This document shows positions 7,860-16,067 of a stretch of DNA of 64,000 nt, piece after piece. Source of the stretch: Elusimicrobiota bacterium (lineage in GTDB: Bacteria; CAYTYR01; UBA6262); contig PMCA01000027.1 of NCBI GenBank assembly GCA_003153935.1, forward strand, positions 8,868-72,867, in the 5' to 3' direction. The position numbers and the translations under genes are program-made. The number at the start of each line of letters is the position of its first letter. Within the stretch, counting starts at the first letter, position 1. The notes beneath the pieces were generated by a model. That model worked only from the letters and a program-made list of their open reading frames with translations, did not search any database and was not told the origin of the DNA.

Positions 7860-9983
7860 TTAAGCGGTCTTAACCACCAGTTTAGAGATATCGGCGATCC
7901 GCAGGAACAACCCGGCGATCTCTTTTAGGAGGGTCAAGCGGTTATTCATCAGCTCGCGGTCCTCCACCATGACCATTACCTTTTCAAAAAACCGGTCAAT
8001 GGCGGCGCGCAGGCTCACCAGCTCTTTCAGGGCCTGTTCATATTGCCCCTCAGCCAGGGCTTTCTCTACTTCCCCTTTGATCTGGGTGAATTTCTGGTAT
8101 AGCTGCTGCTCGGCCTCATCAACCAGCTTGGCTTCATTGAGGAAATTGCCCTCGGTCAGCAGCTTTTTATCCCGCGCCTGCCTCAGGATATTGTTAGCCC
8201 TCTTGAAACCCGCAGCAATGGGCTCAAAATCCGGCAGGTGACGCAGCGCGTGGACTGCCTGGGTCCGCTGCAGGGTATTATATACTTCGCTGTAACCTAC
8301 ATCCAGGACCGCAGCGATCTCATCATAAGACAGCTGATAAGGTTCCTGTCCCAGTATATATTCCAGTCGTTCCCGGAAGAATTTCCAGGCCTTGTTCAAT
8401 AATTCTCCGGTGTCGTTGATCGTGATGCCGGTTTCCCGCAGGATGCGGATTTCCTTTTCGATCAGCTCGAATAGCGAAAAATTCCATTTCTGGTCCAGGA
8501 GTATCCGTATAATGCCCTGGGCCTGGCGCCGCAGCGCGTAGGGATCGGCGCTGGAAGTCGGTATCAGCCCGATGGCAAAATCGCTGACTATGGTATCAAG
8601 TTTGTCCGCGACGCTGACAATGCCGCCAGTCACGGTCCGGGGTAAAAGGCCGGTCGCCGATAAAGGCAGGTAATGCTCATAGATCCCGCTGCTGACCTCT
8701 TCTTTTTCCTGGTACAGTTTGGCGTATTCCCGCCCTACTATGCCCTGCAGTTCGGGGAATTCCTTGACCATTTCCGAGACCAGGTCCGCTTTACATAATA
8801 ATGCGGTGCGCCGCACTTCCGCCAGGTTATAGCAGGTAAAAGGCAACTGGGCGCAGATATATTCGCTCAGTTTTATCACCCGTTCGGTCTTATTGTATAA
8901 ACTGCCCAGTTTTTCCTGGAAAGTGACTCCCTTGAGTTTCTCCACGTTCTCTTCCAGATGGGCCTGGGTATCGACTTTATAAAAAAATTCCGCGTCTTCC
9001 AGCCGGGCAGCCAGGACCCGCTCATAACCGGCCCGCACCACCGCGTTGGCTTTAGGATCGCCATTGGAGACGCCGATGAAATAAGGCGCCAGTTTCCCCT
9101 TACCGGTCACCAGCGAGAAATATTTCTGGTGGTGCCGCATGCAGGTGATCAGGACCTCTACCGGCAGGTTGAGATATTTAACGTCGAAAGTGCCCATGAC
9201 CGCAGTAGGATATTCGGTCAGGTTGGTTACGGTGTCCAACAGGTCGTAATTCGCCAGGTCCGTCTCCACCTGGCCCTTGTTTTTCGCCAGTTTTTCCATC
9301 TGGCCCTCGATGATCTTCTTTCTCTCTTCCTGGCTGACTATGACTTTAGCGCGAGCTAAAGTTTTAACGTATCCGGGAATGCTTGTGATGACGATCTCTT
9401 TATTGTTGGCCAGGATCAGGTGCCCGCGGCTCTTATTGCCGGCGGTTATGGAGCCCACTTTGATCTTCAAGGTCTGGTTACCCCATAATGCCACCAGGTA
9501 TCGCAGGGGCCGGGCAAAACGCAGGTTATCCGCCTGCCAACGCATGGTTTTGGGGAAATACAGCTTCTGGATCATGGACGGCATTTCCTGCAATAGGATA
9601 TCTTTGGTAGGCCGGCCTTTTTTGGTTTGGGAGAAACATAGATATTCTCCTTTTTCCGTCTTTTTCAATTTCAACTGCTGAGGTTTAATATTTTGTTTTT
9701 TAGCAAAGCCGATAGCCGCCTGGGTTAAATTGTCATGAGCGTCGTAGGCCACGCTTTTCGGCGGCCCAGTGACCTCATTATGCTGGTCCGGTTGCTTTTC
9801 GGCTATGCCCGTGGCGATCAACGTCAACCGCCGTGGCGTGCCCAGTACCGTAATTTTACCGCAGGGAATATTTTCCGCAATTAACAGGGCGGAGAAATCC
9901 TTATTAAGCTGGTGCAAGGCGGCATTCAAGTACCCCGCCGGTATTTCTTCCGTTCCGATCTCCAGTAAAAAATCTTTGGCCAT
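7860..9983 (-). CDS. glyS: Glycyl-tRNA synthetase beta subunit
   Basis: Beta subunit (707 residues) of the bacterial alpha2beta2 glycyl-tRNA synthetase. This subunit binds tRNA-Gly, while the catalytic site is on GlyQ. The start MAKDFLLEIGTEEIPAGYL is diagnostic, and the C-terminal helical/anticodon-binding region ends with LTLLKEIAGLFLRIADISKL. Its ATG follows directly on the glyQ stop (no gap), with a GGGAAG ribosome site inside glyQ, implying coupled translation and equal subunit supply. Length is normal. It is the last gene of a recO-glyQ-glyS unit closed by the terminator at 7737-7766. Confidence 0.97.
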   Translation of the reverse strand: MAKDFLLEIGTEEIPAGYLNAALHQLNKDFSALLIAENIPCGKITVLGTPRRLTLIATGIAEKQPDQHNEVTGPPKSVAYDAHDNLTQAAIGFAKKQNIKPQQLKLKKTEKGEYLCFSQTKKGRPTKDILLQEMPSMIQKLYFPKTMRWQADNLRFARPLRYLVALWGNQTLKIKVGSITAGNKSRGHLILANNKEIVITSIPGYVKTLARAKVIVSQEERKKIIEGQMEKLAKNKGQVETDLANYDLLDTVTNLTEYPTAVMGTFDVKYLNLPVEVLITCMRHHQKYFSLVTGKGKLAPYFIGVSNGDPKANAVVRAGYERVLAARLEDAEFFYKVDTQAHLEENVEKLKGVTFQEKLGSLYNKTERVIKLSEYICAQLPFTCYNLAEVRRTALLCKADLVSEMVKEFPELQGIVGREYAKLYQEKEEVSSGIYEHYLPLSATGLLPRTVTGGIVSVADKLDTIVSDFAIGLIPTSSADPYALRRQAQGIIRILLDQKWNFSLFELIEKEIRILRETGITINDTGELLNKAWKFFRERLEYILGQEPYQLSYDEIAAVLDVGYSEVYNTLQRTQAVHALRHLPDFEPIAAGFKRANNILRQARDKKLLTEGNFLNEAKLVDEAEQQLYQKFTQIKGEVEKALAEGQYEQALKELVSLRAAIDRFFEKVMVMVEDRELMNNRLTLLKEIAGLFLRIADISKLVVKTA

Positions 9984-10862
9984 TTATTTCTTCCCTTTCT
10001 TCAGTAAAGGATGTCCCAGGTCCTGCCGCAGTTTAAGGTATTCATCGGCGCAGCCGCGAGCCAGGTTCCTTACCCGGCCGATATAATTGGTCCGTTCCGA
10101 AACGCTGATCGCCCCGCGGGCTTCCAGCAGGTTAAAAGTGTGCGAGCATTTGATAACGTAATCATAGGCCGGCAGGACCAGCCCCTTTTCCACCAGCCGC
10201 AGGCACTCCCTCTCATACTGCTCGAATAGCCGGGCCAGCATTTTCACGTCGGCTTCCTCAAAATTATATTTAGAATACTGGATCTCGTTCTGATGGTATA
10301 TTTCGCCATAGGTCACGCCGTTGGCCCATTCCACTTCATAGACGTTTTTCTTTTTCTGGATATACGCCGCCAGCCGTTCCAGGCCGTAGGTCAGCTCCGC
10401 GGTTATCGGGTTTAGTTCTATGCCGCCGACTTGCTGGAAATAGGTGAACTGGGTTATCTCCATACCGTCCAGCCACACTTCCCAGCCGAGACCGCTGGCC
10501 CCCAGGGTCGGAGACTCCCAGTCATCTTCCACGAACCGGATATCGTGCTGCTGGGGAATAATGCCCACCGCTTTCAGGCTGCCCAGGTACAACTCCTGGA
10601 TCTTCTCCGGGCTGGGCTTAATGATCACCTGGAACTGGAAATAATGCTGCATCCGGTTCGGGTTCTCGCCGTAGCGGCCATCCGTCGGCCGGCGGCAGGG
10701 TTCCACGTAACAGACCGCCCATGGTTCGGGGCCCAGCGCCCGCAGGAAAGTGGCCGGGTTGAACGTACCGGCGCCTACCTCCAGGCCGTAAGGTTGCACC
10801 AGCAGACAACCTTTATCCATCCAGTATTTTTGCAAAGTTGTAATGATCTCCTGAAAATTCAT
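9984..10862 (-). CDS. glyQ: Glycyl-tRNA synthetase alpha subunit
   Basis: Catalytic class II subunit (292 residues) forming glycyl-adenylate and charging tRNA-Gly together with GlyS. It contains the conserved stretch [19 protein letters not shown] (residues 31-49), followed by [18 protein letters not shown], the hallmark of bacterial GlyQ. Length is typical (about 290-300). The ATG follows GGAGCG. It lies 21 bases after recO and abuts glyS. The two-subunit form is usual in bacteria and differs from the single-chain archaeal/eukaryotic type. Confidence 0.97.
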   Translation of the reverse strand: MNFQEIITTLQKYWMDKGCLLVQPYGLEVGAGTFNPATFLRALGPEPWAVCYVEPCRRPTDGRYGENPNRMQHYFQFQVIIKPSPEKIQELYLGSLKAVGIIPQQHDIRFVEDDWESPTLGASGLGWEVWLDGMEITQFTYFQQVGGIELNPITAELTYGLERLAAYIQKKKNVYEVEWANGVTYGEIYHQNEIQYSKYNFEEADVKMLARLFEQYERECLRLVEKGLVLPAYDYVIKCSHTFNLLEARGAISVSERTNYIGRVRNLARGCADEYLKLRQDLGHPLLKKGKK

Positions 10863-10883
10863 TTACGCTCCTTGATTTTTCTC

Positions 10884-11663
10884 TTAAGCGGCCGCTTTAC
10901 CGGTCATAAAGAAATCCTGGCAGTTCAGCGGATAGCCCAACAGGTAATTAAAATATTTTTCCAGATACTTCTTAATAGCCACCCGGGAATCCGGAATGAT
11001 GTCCAACCCCGTGATTCCGGACAGATCGCAATTTTGTAAACGGATCAGAGAACGAAAATCCGGCCCCATCATCTTATCCACTTCTCCGGACCTAGACAGG
11101 CAATCCGGGCAGACCAGGCCGCCGTTGAGTAAGCTAAGATAAACCGCCTCATCCGGATGTCCGGCCTGGCTATGGCAAAACACGCAATCCTGCAGTGCCA
11201 GGCGGTAACCGCTCATATCCAGTACCTGCACGGCGAACCAATCCCAGAGCAGCAGGTAATTATCGCGGGTCTTGAGCTCTCCTGTTTCCATCAAGCTGAA
11301 ACACTTGCCCAGTAAGTTGAAGATATCTTCATTGGCCTGGTTATATTCGCTAAGCTGGTCCACCAACTCTAACAGGTAAGACGCCATGCTATATTTGAAA
11401 AAACTTTCCCGCAGGGAATAAAAAGGATGCAAAACCTGGCAACCGGTTACTTTAGCCAGGTCGCGGTCCGTCTTGTTGAACAGCATCACCTGGTTATGGG
11501 TGAACATCTCCAAGCTGGCGCCGTACCTGGTTTTGACTTTGCGCAAACCCTTGGCGACCGCCTGCATTTTGCCGTGTTCACGGGTAAACAGCGTGATCAG
11601 CTTGTCGGCTTCGCGCAAATTCTTGGTTTTCAGCACTATGGCTTCGGTCCGGGTAAATCCCAT
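10884..11663 (-). CDS. recO: DNA repair protein RecO
   Basis: Recombination mediator of the RecFOR pathway that helps load RecA on SSB-coated single-stranded DNA. The 259 residues show the N-terminal OB fold (start MGFTRTEAIVLKTKNLREAD), a central helical part and a zinc module with paired cysteines C160/C163 and C185/C188. The ATG follows GGAGCG and sits only 16 bases after the heptamer-built hairpin 11680-11758. If that hairpin terminates, recO needs read-through or an unseen promoter. It heads the recO-glyQ-glyS group. Confidence 0.93.
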   Translation of the reverse strand: MGFTRTEAIVLKTKNLREADKLITLFTREHGKMQAVAKGLRKVKTRYGASLEMFTHNQVMLFNKTDRDLAKVTGCQVLHPFYSLRESFFKYSMASYLLELVDQLSEYNQANEDIFNLLGKCFSLMETGELKTRDNYLLLWDWFAVQVLDMSGYRLALQDCVFCHSQAGHPDEAVYLSLLNGGLVCPDCLSRSGEVDKMMGPDFRSLIRLQNCDLSGITGLDIIPDSRVAIKKYLEKYFNYLLGYPLNCQDFFMTGKAAA

Positions 11664-11679
11664 ATTCGCTCCAAAGAAT

Positions 11680-11758
11680 AGTTTTAAGTTTAAAGTGATA
11701 AGTTTTAAGTTATGGTATTTCGCATTAATTTATCACTTAACACTTACAACTTAACACT
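11680..11758 (-). repeat. Heptamer-built hairpin 1 (NRAMP-like/recO)
   Basis: Left arm has tandem 7-base units from 11680: agtttta, agtttaa, agtgata, agtttta, agttatg. Right arm 11731-11758 has tatcact, taacact, tacaact, taacact, the inverse complements of AGTNNTA units. The arms pair imperfectly across a spacer of about 16 bases. It starts 18 bases after the stop of the NRAMP-like gene on the transcript. The stem is followed by CTATTCTTT and then by the recO ribosome site. Confidence 0.8.
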
Positions 11759-11776
11759 GTATTATCTTTCATGCAA

Positions 11777-13039
11777 TCAGCCGGTAAAAGTAACGATCAC
11801 CAGTATCACCGATAACAATATCAGTGCCGCCGTGGTCACCCAGGCGATAAAATTATATACCGGTCCGTTCGTGTACAAGCCCATGACCCGGCGGTCGTTG
11901 ATCAGCAGCATCATGAAGATCAGGATCACCGGCAGCAAGATCCCGTTAATGGCCTGCGACATGATCATGATCGTGATCAGTGGTGCTTTCGGCCATAATA
12001 TGAAGGCGGCGCCGGCTACGATCATCATCGTATAAATGGAAATGAATTCAGGTGCCTGCTTGAAATTACGATCCACGCCTTTTTCCCAGCCGAACGCCTC
12101 GCAAACGGCATAAGCCGTGGACAAGGGTATGATGCAGGCCGAGAACAAGCCGGCGATGAACAGGCCAAGCGCAAACAGGACGGAAGCATACTTACCGGCC
12201 AGTGGCGCTAGCGCTACCGCCGCGTCCGCCGCGTTCTCGATCGGTATATGGTGGACGAACAAAGTGCCGGCGCAGGCGATGATGATAAAAAAAGCGACGA
12301 TATCGGTGACCAGAGTGCCGAAAATAATATCCACTTTTTCATAAAAATAGTCTTTCACTTTAAGCTTCTTATCCACTACCGCGGCCTGCTGGTAGAATTG
12401 CATCCAGGGAGCGATGGTCGTGCCGATCACAGCGATGGCCAGGATAATGAAATTCTTGTCCAGCTGTATCGTAGGCACCGTCATGCTCTTGAGCGCCAGT
12501 CCCCAATGCGGCTTGGCCATAAATCCGGAGATAACATAAGTAATATACATTCCGCAAGCAACGAGAAATATCTTCTCCACCGTCTTATAGGTGCCTTTCA
12601 GGATCAGGTACCAGACCACGAAAGCCGCTACGGGTACGGAGATATAGCGGCTGATGCCGAAGATCTCCAGACTGGCCGCCACCCCGGCGAAATCGCCAAC
12701 GGTATTGGCCAGGTTGGCGATAACCAGGATGATCATGGCAAAAAAAGTGATCCGGAAGCCAAAAGCACCGCGGATCAAAGCCGCCAGGCCTTTCTTGGTA
12801 ACGATACCCATGCGCGCGCACATCTCCTGTACCAGGTACAGGCAAACCGCGATCAAAGGCAGCAGCCACAGCATGGCATAGCCATAATGGGCGCCACAGA
12901 CCGAATAAGTGGTAATGCCGTTAGCGTCATTATCCACGCTGGCGGTAATGATCCCCGGACCCATCACGGCCAGGAAAATAGCCATCTTGGTCTTAAAATT
13001 TAACCATCTGTTGGGTTGGCCGGCAGTCTGCTGTTCCAC
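11777..13039 (-). CDS. NRAMP-family divalent metal transporter, NRMT (magnesium)-like
   Basis: Integral inner-membrane transporter of 420 residues with about 11 membrane helices and the SLC11/NRAMP fold. The metal-site motifs are not canonical. Where manganese/iron NRAMPs have DPGN in helix 1, this protein has D36-N-D-A-N-G41. Where they have MPH in helix 6, it has A210-P211-W212, so the metal-binding methionine is absent. From knowledge of NRAMP-related magnesium transporters, loss of the methionine fits transport of hard ions such as magnesium. GTG start after AAGGGA. It ends a run of CNNM/CorC and PRC-barrel genes, supporting a magnesium role. A manganese role is not excluded. Confidence 0.83.
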   Translation of the reverse strand: MEQQTAGQPNRWLNFKTKMAIFLAVMGPGIITASVDNDANGITTYSVCGAHYGYAMLWLLPLIAVCLYLVQEMCARMGIVTKKGLAALIRGAFGFRITFFAMIILVIANLANTVGDFAGVAASLEIFGISRYISVPVAAFVVWYLILKGTYKTVEKIFLVACGMYITYVISGFMAKPHWGLALKSMTVPTIQLDKNFIILAIAVIGTTIAPWMQFYQQAAVVDKKLKVKDYFYEKVDIIFGTLVTDIVAFFIIIACAGTLFVHHIPIENAADAAVALAPLAGKYASVLFALGLFIAGLFSACIIPLSTAYAVCEAFGWEKGVDRNFKQAPEFISIYTMMIVAGAAFILWPKAPLITIMIMSQAINGILLPVILIFMMLLINDRRVMGLYTNGPVYNFIAWVTTAALILLSVILVIVTFTG

Positions 13040-13054
13040 TATGATCCCTTGGCG

Positions 13055-13657
13055 TTAAAGATTATATAGATTCTTGACCAGTTTTTTGGAAATATCCAGT
13101 TTCAGGTAACGCATGCGTTTATCGTATTGCTTGACATGGTCCCACATGATAATGTTCTCTACGATCTTCTTGCGGAATAAATTAACCAGTTTGAAGATCT
13201 CGCGTTCCGGCCCCAGGCGCAACAGCATGCTGTTGATATCCGCCTGGATACCGATGATCCGCAGCTTGCCTTTTTGGATGCGCAGCACCACGTCATTAAC
13301 CCGGAAAAGATGTTTGCCGTAGCGGTCGACGATCTCTTCATCCATGATATCACGGTAAACAAAAAGCTCGTTATGCTCCACCGTGCCCGGGACGATTTCT
13401 TCCATAAAAACGCTCAGGTAGATGGCTTTCTTGGAAAGACAGGCCACGTCCTCCCACGGTATGACCAGCAGCTCCCGGTTCTTGAACGGGTTCAGGCCCC
13501 GCCGCCGGCTAGCCACGATCACGACCAGGTTCTTGATCGGAGGAAACTCCTCTCCCATCAGGATAGTCAGGTCCTTGATCTTACCCACCGCAATATTGCC
13601 GGCGCTGATCACCGGCTTGCCGACAAAATCTTTATAAAAGCTATAGGGATTTTTCAC
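13055..13657 (-). CDS. PRC-barrel domain protein, probable partner of the NRAMP-like transporter
   Basis: Soluble protein of 200 residues with two PRC-barrel-like beta units (about 10-80 and 90-150; the first contains VGKIKDLTILMGEEFPPIKN, the second RVNDVVLRIQKGKLRIIGI). The end (LKLDISKKLVKNLYNL) is helical and looks like the first helix of a MgtE-type N-terminal domain that stops early. In other bacteria PRC-barrel plus MgtE_N/CBS proteins sit beside NRAMP-like genes; here the extra domains are missing. The GTG start overlaps the CNNM/CorC stop by 4 bases (GTGA), and the transporter follows 15 bases later. I infer a regulatory or docking role in divalent-cation transport. Confidence 0.7.
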   Translation of the reverse strand: MKNPYSFYKDFVGKPVISAGNIAVGKIKDLTILMGEEFPPIKNLVVIVASRRRGLNPFKNRELLVIPWEDVACLSKKAIYLSVFMEEIVPGTVEHNELFVYRDIMDEEIVDRYGKHLFRVNDVVLRIQKGKLRIIGIQADINSMLLRLGPEREIFKLVNLFRKKIVENIIMWDHVKQYDKRMRYLKLDISKKLVKNLYNL

Positions 13658-14904
13658 TGTTCCTTCCGTATGGTCAATTTGATGATCCGCCGGCGGTTGG
13701 CCTCCACGATGACGAATTTCAGGTCCTTGTACTTTATCTCCTCATCCTTGCGCGGCACCCGGCCCAGCAGGTCCACGACAAATCCGCTGACTGTGTTAAA
13801 ATCCTCGCTCGGCAGGTTTATTTTCAATTTTTCATTGAGTTCATAAATATTCATTTTGCCATCTATTTGCATGGATCCGTCACTGAGTGGTTCCACGCCT
13901 AGGTCCTCCAGTTCGTATTCCTCCAGAATATCACCGACGATCTGTTCCACCAGGTCTTCAACGGTCACCAGGCCGCTGGGTACGCCGTATTCGTCCACGG
14001 CAATGGCCAGGTGCAGGCGGCCCTTTTGCATCTGGCGCAGCAGCTTGTTCACTTTTTTCGTCTCCGGTACGAAATAGACCGGCCGCAGCAGGTCCTGTAT
14101 AATGATCAGCTCATTGCAGCGCCAGGCGCCCAGCAGGTCCTTGACATGGATAACGCCGATAATATTGTCCAGCGTTTCTTTATAGATAGGCACCCGGGAA
14201 TAGCCGGTTTCCACCACCGCGTCGATAAATTTTTCCTTGTCCAGGTTGATATCCACGCATTCCATGTCGATGCGCGGGATCATGATCGTCTTTACGACCT
14301 TATCGCCGAATTCCAGCACGCTGTGGATCATTTCCTTCTGTTCTTTTTCCAGTACGCCCTCGCGTACGCCCTCCGAAACCAGAAAGCGAATCTCCTCATC
14401 TTTGTCTAAGGGCTCGTCCTGCTTGATATTGCCGCCCAGAAATTTAACGATGGGATTGGTGATAAATATCATGGCTTTGATCAACGGGGACAGCAGGTAA
14501 TGAACTATCAACAACAGGTCAATGGTCCAGGTGCTCACCGCCTCCGGAGAATGCTTGGCCACAGTCTTGGGAATTATTTCCCCCAGGATGAGAATGATAA
14601 AAGTTATAAATACCGTAGAGATAACCGCCGCCCAACCCTCGGTCATATGATGGTTATTGGCAAAATCTACCGCCACGTAAGTAGCCAGCGCCGCGGCGGA
14701 AAGATTGACGATGGTATTGCCCACCAGTACCGCCGCCAGAAGTTTATTGGGATGATCGGCCCACATCTGCAGCGATTTCAATTTCTTTTCTTCTATTAAC
14801 GACTTTATCGCAAACCGGTCCAGACTGGTCAAAGCCGTTTCCGTAGCAGCGAAAAAGAAACTGGCCAGGATAAGGATCGCTAAGACGATTAAGCTAATAA
14901 ACAT
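13654..14904 (-). CDS. CNNM/CorC (HlyC)-family cation transport protein
   Basis: Membrane protein of 416 residues. It has an N-terminal CNNM transmembrane domain (3-4 helices, residues 1-170; FFAATETALTSLDRFAIKSL near the start), a CBS pair (about 200-320; TIMIPRIDMECVD and DEYGVPSGLVTVEDLVEQIVGDI) and a C-terminal CorC/HlyC accessory domain (about 335-416). Family members mediate magnesium (and cobalt) export or homeostasis; the old name hemolysin is misleading. The ATG follows AAGGGG. It overlaps the PRC-barrel gene by 4 bases and begins a three-gene block ending in the NRMT-like transporter. Confidence 0.9.
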   Translation of the reverse strand: MFISLIVLAILILASFFFAATETALTSLDRFAIKSLIEEKKLKSLQMWADHPNKLLAAVLVGNTIVNLSAAALATYVAVDFANNHHMTEGWAAVISTVFITFIILILGEIIPKTVAKHSPEAVSTWTIDLLLIVHYLLSPLIKAMIFITNPIVKFLGGNIKQDEPLDKDEEIRFLVSEGVREGVLEKEQKEMIHSVLEFGDKVVKTIMIPRIDMECVDINLDKEKFIDAVVETGYSRVPIYKETLDNIIGVIHVKDLLGAWRCNELIIIQDLLRPVYFVPETKKVNKLLRQMQKGRLHLAIAVDEYGVPSGLVTVEDLVEQIVGDILEEYELEDLGVEPLSDGSMQIDGKMNIYELNEKLKINLPSEDFNTVSGFVVDLLGRVPRKDEEIKYKDLKFVIVEANRRRIIKLTIRKEQ

Positions 14905-14946
14905 AATACCCCTTAAAGATAATTATGAATAACTCAAAACTTTTAT

Positions 14947-15654
14947 TCAAAGCGGGCTCATCATCCGGAAAATGAACAAGGTTACGACCATGCCGATGAT
15001 CGCGCCTCCGGCCACTTCCCACCAGGTGTGGATCCTGGCCCGTACCCGGCTGTGCGCCACCATGAAAGCCAGGATGAACACGAACAAGGCGATAAAACTG
15101 TTCTGGGTCATTAACGACACTGCCGTGCAAACGCCGAAGGCAAAAGCGCTATGGCCGCTGGGCATACCGCCCCAGAGCGGCCGGCCCTTGCCGAAATAGG
15201 CTTTGGCGATGATCACGGTTATAAAAATGATCACCAGGCAGGTGATCATGATGTATTCCGGTACCGCCTTGATCCTTAAAATGACCGGTATCATGTTCGT
15301 GCCCAAATAGCGCTTGCCGAAGATCAGATAGGACACGACGATGGCGTTGGCCGAGGCGAAGAACACGGCACCGGCGGCGATATCCTTGGCCAGACGGGCC
15401 GCCGGGTGATAAGTATCGGTGACCAGATTAACCAGGGCTTCGATGGCCGTGTTGAACATTTCCGCCAGCAAGACCAGCATGATGGTGATCGCCAGCATGA
15501 CCCACTCGATCCGGTCCAAGCGCACAAATAAACTGAAAAAGAAGACAAAAGCCGCCAGCCCCAAGTGGATGCGCATATTGCGCTGGGTTTTGGCCACATA
15601 GATTATGCCTTCGATAGCAGCGTTGAAACTTTCCATGACATTGCGTGATTTCAT
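14947..15654 (-). CDS. DgkA-type lipid kinase fused to PAP2 phosphatase
   Basis: Two membrane enzymes in 235 residues. The first half (1-115) is a DgkA-type kinase with E65 and NTAIE (68-72); homologues phosphorylate diacylglycerol or undecaprenol. The second half (125-235) is a PAP2 lipid phosphatase with K151-x6-R158-P159, PSGH (165-168) and S202-R203-x5-H209-x3-E213. The last acidic residue is Glu rather than the usual Asp. The pair suggests recycling of the undecaprenyl carrier for wall and LPS synthesis: kinase on undecaprenol, phosphatase on the pyrophosphate. The start overlaps the ybeY stop (ATGA). Similar fusions are known in several phyla. Substrate is inferred. Confidence 0.88.
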   Translation of the reverse strand: MKSRNVMESFNAAIEGIIYVAKTQRNMRIHLGLAAFVFFFSLFVRLDRIEWVMLAITIMLVLLAEMFNTAIEALVNLVTDTYHPAARLAKDIAAGAVFFASANAIVVSYLIFGKRYLGTNMIPVILRIKAVPEYIMITCLVIIFITVIIAKAYFGKGRPLWGGMPSGHSAFAFGVCTAVSLMTQNSFIALFVFILAFMVAHSRVRARIHTWWEVAGGAIIGMVVTLFIFRMMSPL

Positions 15655-16067
15655 TTATTCCCCAATACGGCTTTAAGTACTTTTTTTTCTTCCGCGCGCA
15701 TTTTCTTTCTGGCCGCCGCTTTCAGGTCGTCGTAACCCAACAGGTGCAGTATCCCGTGGGTAGTTAAGAGAGCGATCTCTTCCCGGTAGGAATGCCCGTA
15801 TTCCCGGGCCTGGCGTCTGGCGGTGCCGGTGCAGACAAAAACATCACCCAGTGCCACCACCGGCAAGTCGCTCTCCCGCTCGACCGGACTGGCGATAACA
15901 TCAGTGGCGTAATCCCGTTTAAAGAACTGCCGGTTGAGCCGGATCATCTCCCGCTCACCGACGAAATAAAGACCCAGCTGGTATTCTTTGCTACGCGGCA
16001 GATAATGTCCGATGATATGCGCGGCTATTTTTCTGACCAGCGGATAAGGAACCGTCGTTCTTTTCAC
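15651..16067 (-). CDS. ybeY: Endoribonuclease YbeY
   Basis: Single-strand endoribonuclease for 16S rRNA 3' maturation and ribosome quality control (138 residues, slightly short). The zinc motif reads H104-G-I-L-H108-L-L-G-Y-D-D114. The canonical third histidine of H-x3-H-x5-H is replaced by Asp114, so zinc binding may use a carboxylate. The rest is typical, including the YATDVIASP stretch (53-61, where relatives read TDVLSFP). GTG start overlapping the upstream HD-protein stop (GTGA). The order phoH, 7TM-HD, ybeY, dgkA, CNNM is a common bacterial RNA/envelope cluster. Confidence 0.92.
   Translation of the reverse strand: MKRTTVPYPLVRKIAAHIIGHYLPRSKEYQLGLYFVGEREMIRLNRQFFKRDYATDVIASPVERESDLPVVALGDVFVCTGTARRQAREYGHSYREEIALLTTHGILHLLGYDDLKAAARKKMRAEEKKVLKAVLGNK

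Noticed and set aside
11664-11776. A small RNA or tRNA gene in the recO/NRAMP-like gap
   Set aside because: No cloverleaf or known RNA motif; the gap is filled by the heptamer-built hairpin.
12248-13003. Plus-strand open frame of 251 codons opposite the NRAMP-like gene
   Set aside because: Composition is Asp/His/Gln-rich in the way complements of membrane-protein codons are. No start signal or family match.
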